Positions 40,380 to 50,067 of a DNA stretch of 64,000 nt are shown here, one piece after another. A program made the translations under genes and the position numbers. The stretch's first letter is position 1; every line of letters begins with the position of its first letter. The stretch lies in assembly GCF_031127905.1 (NCBI RefSeq), contig NZ_JARXIC010000009.1, forward strand, positions 94,693-158,692, given 5' to 3'. This DNA comes from Thalassobacterium sedimentorum (GTDB lineage Bacteria > Verrucomicrobiota > Verrucomicrobiia > Opitutales > Coraliomargaritaceae). The notes under the pieces are model-generated. The model was given only the letters and a program-made list of their open reading frames with translations, was not told the DNA's origin and searched no databases.

Positions 40380-42962
40380 ATGTCCGAAGAACTCACACCT
40401 AAAAACCCTGAGCACACCAGCGCCGAAGTCACATCGATTATCGACATCATGCAGACGGCTTACATCGATTACTCGATGTCTGTCATCGTCAGTCGTGCGC
40501 TGCCCGATGCCCGCGACGGTCTCAAGCCAGTGCAACGCCGAATCCTCTATGCGATGCTACGTGAAGGTTTGCTTCACAACCGTCCATTTGACAAGTGCGC
40601 CGGTGTCGTCGGGGAAGTCCTAAAAAACTATCACCCTCACGGTGACAGTTCTGTTTACGACACGCTCGTTCGCCTAGCCCAGCACTGGGTCATGCGATAC
40701 CCACTCATCATTCCACAGGGTAATTTCGGATCCATCGACGGAGACTCCGCCGCAGCTTATCGTTATACCGAGTGTAAACTCGAAGGCATCGCCGAAGATC
40801 TACTCAAGGATATCGACGAAGATACAGTCGATTTTGTTCCAAATTATAAAGAAAGCTCCACTGAGCCTTCTGTACTTCCAGCCGCGCTGCCGAACCTGCT
40901 AATGAACGGTTCGACTGGTATCGCCGTGGGCATGACAACTAACATCCCGCCACACAATCTGCATGAGGTGATCGACGCAGCAATTGCCATCATCGAGAAT
41001 CCAAAGATCGAACTGGACGAGTTAATCAAGATCATTCCAGGCCCCGACTTCCCAGGCGGCGGTTATATTCACGGCAAATCTGGAATCGAAAGCTATCTAA
41101 AAACAGGCCGTGGCATCGTGCGCACCCGAGGCATCGCTGAAGTAGTCGAAAATAAGGGCAAGGAAGAAATCATTATTTCCGCCATCCCCTATAACGTCAA
41201 CCGCGCCTCTTTAGTTATCCGCATCGCGGATCTGATCAAAGAAAAGGCAATCGATGGCATTTCCGACCTGCGTGATGAATCCACTGAAACCACTCGTATT
41301 GTCATCGAGCTCAAACGTGGCGCGATTCCCCGCGTAATCATTAATCAGCTCTACAAAAGCACACCACTAGAGAGCTCTTTTGGTGTCATCTTACTGGCAC
41401 TTGACAACCGTCGCCCTAAGCAGATGAACATCAAAGAGATGCTTACTTGCTACATCGACCACCGTCGCGATGTCATCTACCGCCGCACCGCTTTTCGACT
41501 ACGTAAGGCCGAAGCACGCGCCCACATCCTTGAAGGTTACAAAATCGCCCTGGATAATATGGATGATTTCGTCCGCATCATCCGCGCGTCCAAGAACCGC
41601 GATGAAGCGAAGCAATCTCTGATGGCCAAGTATCCACTCACAGAGATTCAAACCACCGCCATCCTGGAACTACGCCTCTATCAACTCACCGGAATGGAAC
41701 GCGGTAAAATCGAAGAAGAATATCGCGCATTGATGGAACTCATCGAAGAGCTTCGCTCCATCCTGGACAGTGAACAAAAGCTGCTCTTAGTCATCAAAGA
41801 TGAGCTGGGAGAAATGAAAGAGAAGTATGGCAATCCGCGCCGCTCTCAAATACTCGCAATTGACGGTGATCTTTCAATGGAAGACATCATTCCTAACGAA
41901 GGCTGCATGATTACCATCACGCACAAGGGCTTCATGAAACGCACTTCGCTCGACGAGTACCGCTCACAAAAGCGTGGCGGTAAGGGTGTGATCGGATCGG
42001 GCCAGTATGAAGATGATTTTGTCGAACACCTCTTCACCGCATCCACCCACGACTATATAATGTTCTTCATGAACAACGGTCGCGTCTATGTGGAAAAGGT
42101 CTACCACATACCGGAAGGCAGTCGCACTGCGAAGGGCCGCGCCATCGCCAACATCATCGAGCTACAGGCTGGTGAAAAAATCGCCGCGATGATCTGCGTT
42201 AAAGATTTCAACGAATCCGAGCAACGTATCGTATTGGCCACCGAACGCGGTGTCACGAAAAAGACTCTGTTATCCGATTACAAAAATCACCGTAAAGGTG
42301 GCCTAATTGGCATCAACATCGATGAAGGAGACAACCTAATCGGCGCTCGCCTCACTTCTGGTCAGGACGATATTCTACTGGTGACCAGTAATGCGCAATC
42401 TATACGCTTCCCAGAAACTGACTTACGCGACCAAGGCCGTGCCACACGCGGCGTTCGAGGCATCAAGCTTAAAACTCAAGAGGATAAAGTCGTCGCCATC
42501 GAGATAGTCAATCCACCCACAGTCGTGGATGCATCCGAAGAAGGCACTGAACCAGAACCTAAAAAGCTCTTGCTCATCGCAGGGGCAAACGGCCTGGGTA
42601 AACGCACTGAATTCGATGACTATCGGGTTCAATCACGCGGTGGCTCCGGTATTATTGCAATTAAATCTGATAAAGTTGCTGGCGCACTTAGCGTGACTGA
42701 AACAGACGAAATTATGATGTTCACCAAAAAAGGCCAAGCCGTCCGCAGCCCGATCAACACCGTACGCGTCACCGGTCGTGCCGCCAGTGGTGTCAAGCTG
42801 GTGAACCTCGCAGACAAGGATGAGTTGATTGGCATCAGTAAGGTCATCGCCACCGAGGAAGAACAATCCGGCGACGAGGATGTCAGTGCTAGCGAAAGCG
42901 AAATTACCGCAGCAGACGTCCCTTCAACAGAAAGCGCTGACGCTGAAGCAAGCGAAGAGTAA
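40380..42962 (+). CDS. gyrA: DNA gyrase subunit A
   Basis: 860 residues. N-terminal winged-helix and tower domains with YSMSVIVSRALPDARDG and catalytic tyrosine Y129 in RYTECKLE. The quinolone region is HGDSSVYDT, with the wild-type Ser90 and Asp94. The C-terminal beta-pinwheel carries a GyrA-box (QKRGGKGVIG), which separates it from topoisomerase IV ParC. It ends in an acidic Ser/Glu/Asp tail. It cuts and rejoins DNA during supercoiling. A strong terminator lies 38 bp after the stop. Confidence 0.97.
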   Translation: MSEELTPKNPEHTSAEVTSIIDIMQTAYIDYSMSVIVSRALPDARDGLKPVQRRILYAMLREGLLHNRPFDKCAGVVGEVLKNYHPHGDSSVYDTLVRLAQHWVMRYPLIIPQGNFGSIDGDSAAAYRYTECKLEGIAEDLLKDIDEDTVDFVPNYKESSTEPSVLPAALPNLLMNGSTGIAVGMTTNIPPHNLHEVIDAAIAIIENPKIELDELIKIIPGPDFPGGGYIHGKSGIESYLKTGRGIVRTRGIAEVVENKGKEEIIISAIPYNVNRASLVIRIADLIKEKAIDGISDLRDESTETTRIVIELKRGAIPRVIINQLYKSTPLESSFGVILLALDNRRPKQMNIKEMLTCYIDHRRDVIYRRTAFRLRKAEARAHILEGYKIALDNMDDFVRIIRASKNRDEAKQSLMAKYPLTEIQTTAILELRLYQLTGMERGKIEEEYRALMELIEELRSILDSEQKLLLVIKDELGEMKEKYGNPRRSQILAIDGDLSMEDIIPNEGCMITITHKGFMKRTSLDEYRSQKRGGKGVIGSGQYEDDFVEHLFTASTHDYIMFFMNNGRVYVEKVYHIPEGSRTAKGRAIANIIELQAGEKIAAMICVKDFNESEQRIVLATERGVTKKTLLSDYKNHRKGGLIGINIDEGDNLIGARLTSGQDDILLVTSNAQSIRFPETDLRDQGRATRGVRGIKLKTQEDKVVAIEIVNPPTVVDASEEGTEPEPKKLLLIAGANGLGKRTEFDDYRVQSRGGSGIIAIKSDKVAGALSVTETDEIMMFTKKGQAVRSPINTVRVTGRAASGVKLVNLADKDELIGISKVIATEEEQSGDEDVSASESEITAADVPSTESADAEASEE

Positions 42963-43000
42963 TTCGTATTAACCGACCTCAATACCAACTGTGTTTCACT

Positions 43001-43029
43001 GGCCGCTCCCTGAGGAGCGGCCTTTTTTC
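43001..43029 (+). terminator. rho-independent terminator after gyrA
   Basis: Perfect 9-bp GC-rich stem (43001-43009 with 43014-43022), loop of 4, then six T. Confidence 0.94.
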
Positions 43030-43084
43030 TAGCCTATAAGATTCTGCATTCTTAGAATTGCTATCAATCAAACAAGCCACTCCA

Positions 43085-44068
43085 TCACCATAAACGTTTA
43101 GCTAAGTCCGCCTCCAAGCTGGACTCGGCAGTGTCATCCAATAGGGATAATAAATCCAGCCCAGTCGCTGCTTCGACCGCATCTATCGTCACCAAATGCT
43201 GACTCAACTTGGTCGAATTCGTAACTTCCTGATCAAGTATTAGCGCTAGCGCGCGCACTCCAGTCGGCTCCACCACATCGATAATGACTTTAAAGAAAGC
43301 CGAAGGTATCGCTACGCCGCTGACTAAACGTTGAATCGGCTCGCGATAAACCGGACCAGTAATCACCCAGACCTCTTGATAATCCTTTAAATACCGATTT
43401 GCCACGACTTGCTCAAATTCCTTCCAAGGGCCCTGATTGAGCTCAGGACGCTGTGGCACGATATTACTCATCAAAAATGTTTCCTGCTGCGCTCGCTCAC
43501 CAAAAACAGAGTCGATTGCGTAATTCGGAGCCATATGCCCCCGGTCGTAACCTGAATGACTATAGTCGCCATGCCGCACTCGTGCACGCGTGCGGCGATC
43601 CGTTTCAAAAGTCTCCAGTCGTTCAGATGCAGCGCTCCTATCACCACGCTTCAAATGGTAGGCAACCCAAGCTGGATTTCGCAGCGTCTCATCATAACCA
43701 ACCATATAACCCTGATTTTGCAGTAACTTAACAGGCCGCGCCCCAATCGGCACGCCTGCAAAGGTATAGCGATCCGCACCTTCCACATCCCCGACAGTGA
43801 TCACGTTCCCCAACGAAGCAGGCATCTGCTGAATCACCCAATTAAGCACGGCATCCATATCTCGATTCGTCTGCTTCAGCTCAATCAACCAATCGAGCCC
43901 CACAATTAACCGCTCCTGCGAACGTCGCTGTGTCGCCTCATCCTGTTTCACATACCACGCCCCAAATAGCATAGCTGCCACACACACAAATAGCAGCAAT
44001 AACTTACAATTCCTCCACAGCCGACCGATCATGCCCAACTGTCTCTTTATTTTACGCGCACCTACCAT
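43085..44068 (-). CDS. DNA/RNA non-specific endonuclease (NUC1 family), membrane-anchored
   Basis: 327 residues. A basic start and one membrane helix (about residues 22-40) are followed by a periplasmic NUC1 domain. The active site motif is DRGHMAPNYA with the general-base His, preceded by HGDYSHSGY, and the metal-site region LMSNIVPQRPELNQGPW (read as SNIVPQ and LNQGPW). Family members cut DNA and RNA without sequence preference. With an uncleaved anchor it would act in the periplasm, perhaps in nutrient scavenging. It is last in a minus-strand run that includes the OlsF-like gene (78 bp gap). Confidence 0.88.
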   Translation of the reverse strand: MVGARKIKRQLGMIGRLWRNCKLLLLFVCVAAMLFGAWYVKQDEATQRRSQERLIVGLDWLIELKQTNRDMDAVLNWVIQQMPASLGNVITVGDVEGADRYTFAGVPIGARPVKLLQNQGYMVGYDETLRNPAWVAYHLKRGDRSAASERLETFETDRRTRARVRHGDYSHSGYDRGHMAPNYAIDSVFGERAQQETFLMSNIVPQRPELNQGPWKEFEQVVANRYLKDYQEVWVITGPVYREPIQRLVSGVAIPSAFFKVIIDVVEPTGVRALALILDQEVTNSTKLSQHLVTIDAVEAATGLDLLSLLDDTAESSLEADLAKRLW

Positions 44069-44146
44069 AGCTTCCTAAAAAAATGCGCTACCACAACGCT
44101 TCTGCCGCAGAATGCAATACGTGACTACTCAAAGCCAAACATCATG

Positions 44147-46015
44147 TCAAATAACGGATTCTGCGGCGGCAATGACCTCCTCCACATCCAAATCCTGAGC
44201 ATGATAATTCTTAAAATTTCCGTAGCCTTCCTTGCCGAGATAGCGTTGCAATACCTTGGGATCCGTTTTGCAAAGATCGACTAGAATCAGCCCATCGATC
44301 ACATCGCTAAAGGCAGGATCGACGTTAAAACTAAGCAGTACGCCATTCAGCTTTAAATAATGACGTAACAAAATCGGCACTCCCTTTCGATCCTCCTCAA
44401 AACCTGATACAATCGCAGAAACAGAATCTACCGACTTGATTGCCTCACCGATGTGTTTCAACGAGATACCTTTTAATAGCTTAAAAGACTTTGGTGAATT
44501 ACGGGCTTTTACATACTGAGACAGCTCCTCGTCAAAACTATGTTCACGAAAAAAATGAACCATCAAATCTTTGGAAATACTATTATAGGCATCGGTAATA
44601 CTAACCGGACCAAACAAGGTTCGATACTGAGGATTCCGCGCCACAAACTCACCAATTCCACGCCAGATTAAAGCCAAAGAAGCATGTTTCTTCTGATACT
44701 TAATACAAATAAATGACCGCCCCAGCTCAATGGCCGGCCCCAATTTTTCTAGGAATCTGGCACGATAATGAAACAAAGTAGAAGTGTAGAGTCCTTGCTT
44801 ACCATACTCTTTAACGATCTCGTCCGCCAATCCGATCCTATAGGCACCAACAATTTCTCGCTCGGCACGGTTCCACATAAACAGGTGCAAATAATAGTGG
44901 TCAAACTCATCCAGATCCGACGCCTGTCCGGTTCCTTCCTCAACAGCTCTAAAAGTTTCTTCCCGCAAACGTCCAATTTCTTTTAATACGAGTGGAATTT
45001 TATCTGCGCTGACACAATACACCTCGAAATCTCCATGCTCTACCAAACGTGTTAAAGCTGGCAACGATTCAATTTCCTGCTCTAAGCGATGTGTCAGTTG
45101 TGCAGGTGCCAAGGGCTGAATAGTGCGCGCAGCAGTAGCAGAGCGAAAAGGTAAACGTAAACGCCGACGACTTTGCTTCGGCTCCATTTCTTTTAAAGCG
45201 TACGTTTTTAAGCGTAAATATTCAGTTGCCGCCTCCTTTGTTTCGAATGTTTCCAAATGCTTGGGTTCAATGATAGCTCCAACCTTTAGACGCATTTCTC
45301 GTCCTCGGGCCCGCGAGAACTCACGGGCCAACAAAGCAGTCCGTAAACGAGGATGGAGTAGACCAGCTGCCTGAAAAAGTGCACTGTTGCACCCTTCAAA
45401 ATAAATCGGCAGTACCTTTGCACCGGTCTTTAAGGCTAAATTCACGATGTGACCAGTCCAGAGTGGATCCACCACTGCACCGCTCTTTAAACGTAAACTG
45501 GAAACTTCCCCAGCAGGAAAGGCTCCCAGACATCCACCATCACGCAGCAAGCGAATCGCATCACGCATCCCCTTTAGATTGGCTCGCGAAGACGCCTCTC
45601 CACCGAATGGATCCACTTGTATAATACTGCCACGAATCCCCTCCATGTGAGCCAATAGATAATTCCCCATCAACTTTGCATCCTGGCGCACACCTTTAAG
45701 TAAGGCGCCCATGACCACCCCATCGACCCCGCCGAAGGGATGGTTTGCAATGACAATCAACGAGCCAGTCTTGGGGATTCGTTCAAAATCTGCATTATCC
45801 AATTCAAAATGCACCCCCATCACCCGTAGGGTTTTCATGAAAAAAGCCTCATCATTCTCAATGTCATCCAACTGAGAATGAACATCTGCATAAATACGGT
45901 TTACCCCGTTGATTCCAAGCATTCGCTCAATCCCCGGCGCAAAGCATTTACTTAACAACTTCGGCATCTTCACCCCAGCGAGAGTACCTTGCAAATCGAT
46001 TAATTTAGGCTCCAT
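44147..46015 (-). CDS. bifunctional OlsF-like acyltransferase (ornithine/amino lipid synthesis)
   Basis: 622 residues, two fused acyltransferases. The N-terminal half is a PlsC-type O-acyltransferase: ANHPFGGVDG replaces the usual NHxxxxD, with FPAGEVSS and VLPIYFEG. The C-terminal half is an OlsB-like GNAT N-acyltransferase (about 330-560): REETFR, DEFDHYYLHLFMWN, ELGRSFI and PVSITDAYN. This order matches OlsF proteins that make ornithine lipids from ornithine and acyl-ACP. The amino acid substrate is not determined here; related enzymes use ornithine, lysine or glycine. It is cytoplasmic at the inner membrane and follows the MASE1 kinase by 25 bp. Confidence 0.85.
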   Translation of the reverse strand: MEPKLIDLQGTLAGVKMPKLLSKCFAPGIERMLGINGVNRIYADVHSQLDDIENDEAFFMKTLRVMGVHFELDNADFERIPKTGSLIVIANHPFGGVDGVVMGALLKGVRQDAKLMGNYLLAHMEGIRGSIIQVDPFGGEASSRANLKGMRDAIRLLRDGGCLGAFPAGEVSSLRLKSGAVVDPLWTGHIVNLALKTGAKVLPIYFEGCNSALFQAAGLLHPRLRTALLAREFSRARGREMRLKVGAIIEPKHLETFETKEAATEYLRLKTYALKEMEPKQSRRRLRLPFRSATAARTIQPLAPAQLTHRLEQEIESLPALTRLVEHGDFEVYCVSADKIPLVLKEIGRLREETFRAVEEGTGQASDLDEFDHYYLHLFMWNRAEREIVGAYRIGLADEIVKEYGKQGLYTSTLFHYRARFLEKLGPAIELGRSFICIKYQKKHASLALIWRGIGEFVARNPQYRTLFGPVSITDAYNSISKDLMVHFFREHSFDEELSQYVKARNSPKSFKLLKGISLKHIGEAIKSVDSVSAIVSGFEEDRKGVPILLRHYLKLNGVLLSFNVDPAFSDVIDGLILVDLCKTDPKVLQRYLGKEGYGNFKNYHAQDLDVEEVIAAAESVI

Positions 46016-46040
46016 TCTAGTAAATTATTATGCTCATTAT

Positions 46041-49000
46041 TCATGCTCTAAACTCATGATAAGCACGTCGTAGTGCGTCCTTGAGCTCAACGATTTCCAC
46101 TGGCTTACGAATAAAATCATTCATTCCCGCATCCAAACAGCTTTGACGATCCTCATTCATTGCAAAGGCTGTCACGGCAATAATATGCTGCTCACACCTC
46201 TCGATCCTTTCCGCCCCGCTACGTATTGCACGTGTTAGTTCAATTCCACTAAGTCCCGGCAAACGCACATCCAGAAGGACAGTATCGTAGGCCCGATGCT
46301 TCAACTGCTCCAAAGCATCCTCGCCGGATTCAACCACGTGCGGACGATAGCCCAGCATTTCCAAAAGCTCACGAATCACCCTGCGATTATCCTTATCATC
46401 CTCACAGACTAAGATTCGCAGCGGGTATGCTTCCGCAAAACTCCCAGCCAAACGATCATCCGTCCCTGTCTGTTTCACAAAAGGAGCCAGCGTATTGGCC
46501 TCATGCTCCTTTCTTAATAACTGAATTGTAAAATGAAATTGACTCCCACTCCCAAGCTCACTGTCCACCCAGATCTGCCCTTGCATTCGCTCAATTAAGC
46601 GCTTGGAAATAATCAATCCCAGCCCCGTACCTCCATACTTCCGCGTCGTCGAGGAATCCACTTGACTAAAGGCTCGAAACAATAATTGAAACTTATCCTT
46701 TGCGATTCCGCAGCCGGTATCTCGAACCTCAAAGTGTAAAGTATCATACGCGCAGTTTTTAGCAGCTTCGGCAGACTCTAATTTCACGTGGATCGACACC
46801 TCTCCTCGCGTGGTAAACTTCACTCCGTTATTGACCAAATTGGTTAATACCTGGCGAATGCGATGCGCGTCCCCAATATATGTTTCCTGTAGATTGGGCT
46901 CAAGCTCGTAGTGCACATGAATCCCCTTCTCCTGCGCCATAACCAGCACACTCTCCAAAGACTCACAAACCACCTGTTCGATATCAAATTCTTCCACATC
47001 CAATTCAAGTGAACGCGACTCAATCTTGGAATAATCAAGAATATTATTAATCAAATCCAACAAAGCTCGTCCGCTACGTTTGATAATCGCAACCTGCTCA
47101 CTCTGCGTCTCTGATAAATCTGCCTGTCCGAGTAAATCGGTGTAGCCTATAATCGCATTCATGGGCGTGCGTATCTCATGACTCATCATCGCAAGAAACT
47201 CTCCCTTGGCAGAACTTGCTGCATCTGCAGATTCAATCGCAACTCGCAGCTGTTTTTCCTGACCTCGGATTAAAAGTAATCCTGACAAACTCGTAGATAG
47301 CACCCGAACCGCATAAATTTCGCCATCACTCCAATCATGTGAACGACTGCAATGATCCACACCAAAAAATCCATACAACTCCCCCTCCATCCACATCGGC
47401 ATCACTAACATTGAACGACTATTAAAATGGCGTAAAACATCCACTGACAGCGCATCCTTACGCCGACTGTCTATTTGCATGTACCCCCCTTCATTAAGCG
47501 TTTGATACCAACCGGGGCAAAACTCCTCTAACGGAGCATCTTGATAATGCGGATTCCCCAAAAAACTAGGGCAATTTTCATGTAAACGCCACTCGTGCTG
47601 AATACAGAAATTCTGAAGAGCTTCATTGGTACGGTCAGTGATCTCAAATATAAATGCCCGCTCAACATTCAAAGCATTACCGACCTCTCGCATCGCCGCT
47701 TCAACAGCGCGTCCAACATCCTGAGTCACCAAAAGATTATTATTTGCACGCGCAGTGGCGCGTAGAATTTTATCCCTATCCTTAATTGCAGTTTCAGCCA
47801 ACTTCCGCTCGCTGATATCATAAGCGACCCACACGACACTGGAAGTGCCACCAGCAGAGCGACGCATCGGAGTCACTCGTGCCTCGAAAACGTGCTCACC
47901 GACATCAGCTGACTCTAAAGAATACTCATGCTTTCGAATCTCATTAACTTGAATGGTTTTCTCGATCGTATCCATAAAACCACGACAAACACTGGAATCA
48001 AAGATATCGGCAATATTACGACCGACGGCACGTTCAGCAGACACGATACGGTGATTCGCTTCAATACGTGCACTGGCAGCAAATATATCTCGAATCTCTC
48101 CCTCACGTGTTAATACAAAAGCAATATCCGGAAGCGCTTCTGTAAAAGCGCGGAGGCGTGTCTCATTCTCCAACACTTGCGCCTCACGGATACGCAATTC
48201 CATCATTACTGCAGCTAAGCAAATCGACGTGATTGAAACGACCCCGACAAATATCCAAATATTCGCAGGACTCTGACTCATGCCACTACCATCCCCGGAA
48301 AGTACGCGAATAATTTCCCACCCTGCCAGGAGTGCCAGTGCCAGCACTCCAGCAGACGCCCCGCGTAGACCGAAACGCGTCGCCGACCATGCCATGATAG
48401 GAAAAATTGCCAATTCCATCGGATAAAATAAGGTATCCGATGGTGCCCAATTTTGAAAAGTTATGTGCCCGAACAATAATAAGGTAACAAACCACAAACA
48501 AACCTCAACACCCTGATTTGCTGCCAAGCGAAATTTACTTGGATTGGCCCATGTTAATAGAAAAGGCGTCGCAATAATGGCCCCCACACTGGCAGACAAC
48601 CAGTTTGTCCAGAGCAGCGGCACAAAATGCCCCTCAAAATTAATGGCTAAACTACTCAAGAAAAATAAGGTTTGTACCACCGCCCCCAGTATGGTACTTA
48701 GGATGAAACCGACAAAAATGATCAAAAGCGCATCGCGTATGCGCTCCATCCTATAATCCACCTTTAAGATTGCCATTAAGCGATACGCCAAGGCAGACGT
48801 CACTGTGACTGCAAAAGGCATACTCAATATCAAAAGGTATGCTTGCTTCTCAAAAATTGCAGGTATCAGAGTACCAATAAAAACTGCAGGCAGATAGCGA
48901 TAACCGCCCAACATGACAATGGCAATTGCCACCCCATATGCAGGCGCAACTTGTCGCACGCTCTCGCCAAAGCGATCATCGGTTAATGTAACTGTAATCT

Positions 49001-49070
49001 GAGCCGCAAAAGCTGCTGCCAATACAGAAAATAAAAACTTTAGTGCAAAGCGAAGAGAGGGATTCTTCAT
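46041..49070 (-). CDS. MASE1-PAS-GAF hybrid sensor histidine kinase
   Basis: 1009 residues. Eight or so N-terminal helices form a MASE1 sensor (1-290). A PAS domain follows (about 302-430, ending WVAYDISERKLAE), then a GAF domain (about 445-600), HisKA with H631 in [11 protein letters not shown], ATPase domain (LVNNGVKFT, DTGCGIAKD, GGTGLGLII), and a receiver with D934 in LLDVRLPGLSG and a conserved RKP lysine. MASE1 modules are membrane sensors of unknown ligands. No HPt or output domain is present, so a separate partner is needed. It sits between ydbL and the OlsF-like gene. Confidence 0.94.
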   Translation of the reverse strand: MKNPSLRFALKFLFSVLAAAFAAQITVTLTDDRFGESVRQVAPAYGVAIAIVMLGGYRYLPAVFIGTLIPAIFEKQAYLLILSMPFAVTVTSALAYRLMAILKVDYRMERIRDALLIIFVGFILSTILGAVVQTLFFLSSLAINFEGHFVPLLWTNWLSASVGAIIATPFLLTWANPSKFRLAANQGVEVCLWFVTLLLFGHITFQNWAPSDTLFYPMELAIFPIMAWSATRFGLRGASAGVLALALLAGWEIIRVLSGDGSGMSQSPANIWIFVGVVSITSICLAAVMMELRIREAQVLENETRLRAFTEALPDIAFVLTREGEIRDIFAASARIEANHRIVSAERAVGRNIADIFDSSVCRGFMDTIEKTIQVNEIRKHEYSLESADVGEHVFEARVTPMRRSAGGTSSVVWVAYDISERKLAETAIKDRDKILRATARANNNLLVTQDVGRAVEAAMREVGNALNVERAFIFEITDRTNEALQNFCIQHEWRLHENCPSFLGNPHYQDAPLEEFCPGWYQTLNEGGYMQIDSRRKDALSVDVLRHFNSRSMLVMPMWMEGELYGFFGVDHCSRSHDWSDGEIYAVRVLSTSLSGLLLIRGQEKQLRVAIESADAASSAKGEFLAMMSHEIRTPMNAIIGYTDLLGQADLSETQSEQVAIIKRSGRALLDLINNILDYSKIESRSLELDVEEFDIEQVVCESLESVLVMAQEKGIHVHYELEPNLQETYIGDAHRIRQVLTNLVNNGVKFTTRGEVSIHVKLESAEAAKNCAYDTLHFEVRDTGCGIAKDKFQLLFRAFSQVDSSTTRKYGGTGLGLIISKRLIERMQGQIWVDSELGSGSQFHFTIQLLRKEHEANTLAPFVKQTGTDDRLAGSFAEAYPLRILVCEDDKDNRRVIRELLEMLGYRPHVVESGEDALEQLKHRAYDTVLLDVRLPGLSGIELTRAIRSGAERIERCEQHIIAVTAFAMNEDRQSCLDAGMNDFIRKPVEIVELKDALRRAYHEFRA

Positions 49071-49135
49071 TAAAAATGGAGTCTAAAAAAGCAAACGCAG
49101 GCAGGCAGAAAAATCCGTAACTATCTACTGCGCAA

Positions 49136-49534
49136 CTATTGGCGAAACCACTCACCAGATTGTGACTGAAACCAAACACCCTGCGGCAAATTCTTCCTGA
49201 TTTGCTCAGCTCGCTTACGCTGCACTGCAGCCACCGGTATCCCCAAGCGCTCCGAAATCAACTTATAATAGGCGAGACGATCTCGATTCTCATCCGCCAA
49301 AAGACGTCGCCCACTTCGATCCAAGTCAGCACGCGCCTCAACCAAGCCCATATTTGTCTCACCGACCAAGGCCTGCAACTTCAACTCCATCAATGCAGGC
49401 AAGCGTTCGCCAATGGAATGACGCAAGGCTTCTTCTGTCGTCCCGGATGCCTGTGCCGACAGCGGTGCTTGCGCGTAAAAGAACCCCAGACAACAAATAA
49501 ATACGCACTTAAACAATAGTATATAATTTTTCAT
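49136..49534 (-). CDS. ydbL: YdbL-family (DUF1318) periplasmic protein
   Basis: 132 residues with a signal peptide (about 1-28, cleavage after LSAQA). The mature part has the YdbL pattern: DENRDRLAYYKLISERLGIPVAAVQRKRAEQI read as RDRLAYYKLISERLGI and AAVQRKRAEQI. In E. coli ydbL is encoded with ydbH and ynbE, where YdbH-YnbE forms a bridge for lipid transport to the outer membrane; YdbL is thought to modulate it. Here ynbE ends exactly where this gene begins. No ydbH is adjacent. Confidence 0.82.
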   Translation of the reverse strand: MKNYILLFKCVFICCLGFFYAQAPLSAQASGTTEEALRHSIGERLPALMELKLQALVGETNMGLVEARADLDRSGRRLLADENRDRLAYYKLISERLGIPVAAVQRKRAEQIRKNLPQGVWFQSQSGEWFRQ

Positions 49535-49789
49535 TTATTCAGCTCCTTCTTCGATATGATCAGCTGCAATTTCACGCGAGAGGGCATCCAATTCAGCAAA
49601 GGATTTTTCCAACTCCCGTTCCAAACGTACATTCACATCCATAGTAATCTGAATCGGTTCAACCCGATGCTCGGTCTTGACTGAGACACATCCAAGCGAA
49701 AGCCCGGACAAAATGATACCTCCCCCCAAGACTATCCACAGTCCTAAAGCTCGGTGCAGTTTTTCTTGAATGCAGTATAGAGTGTTCAC
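49535..49789 (-). CDS. ynbE: YnbE-like outer membrane lipoprotein
   Basis: About 84 residues from a GTG at 49789; a TTG at 49816 is the alternative. A hydrophobic signal ends in the lipobox SLGC. The mature part has HRVEPIQITMDVNVRLERELE, matching the conserved core of YnbE (EPIxIxMNVxIxxE); here it is read as EPIQITMDVNV. In E. coli YnbE pairs with the AsmA-like YdbH to form an inter-membrane phospholipid bridge. The stop codon abuts the ydbL ATG, so the two are co-translated. The C-terminus is acidic. Confidence 0.75.
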   Translation of the reverse strand: MNTLYCIQEKLHRALGLWIVLGGGIILSGLSLGCVSVKTEHRVEPIQITMDVNVRLERELEKSFAELDALSREIAADHIEEGAE

Positions 49790-49938
49790 AAGGCACAATT
49801 GGACCCTGTAAATCAACTATTGGCAAGTGGCATCTTCAGCATCGTTTCTGAAGAAAAACATAAAAAATTCAAATACCGCAAAAAAATGCTTGATTCAACA
49901 ATCCATCGCGGCATCGTCCCTGTTTTCTCAAATCTAGA

Positions 49939-50015
49939 GGACGGTTAGCTCAGCTGGTTAGAGCACCTCGTTTACACCGAGGGGGTCGTGGGTTCGAATC
50001 CCTCACCGTCTACCA
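49939..50015 (+). tRNA. tRNA-Val (anticodon TAC)
   Basis: A full 77-nt cloverleaf: acceptor arms 49939-49945 and the 3' partner before ACCA (first pair G-T), D-arm GCTC/GAGC, anticodon stem CCTCG/CGAGG with loop TTTACAC (anticodon TAC, Val), and T-arm with GGTTCGAATCC. The CCA end is encoded at 50013-50015. It is followed by a terminator-like hairpin and ilvN. Confidence 0.97.
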
Positions 50016-50033
50016 TTTTATTAAACGTTGAAT

Positions 50034-50067
50034 CGGGGATTAAGCAATTAATCCCCGTTCTTCTATT
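50034..50067 (+). terminator. hairpin between tRNA-Val and ilvN
   Basis: Perfect 10-bp stem (50034-50043 with 50048-50057) closed by a GCAA tetraloop, then a pyrimidine-rich tract up to the ilvN ATG at 50068. Best read as the tRNA terminator, but it lies 10 nt from the start codon and may also affect ilvN. Confidence 0.7.
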
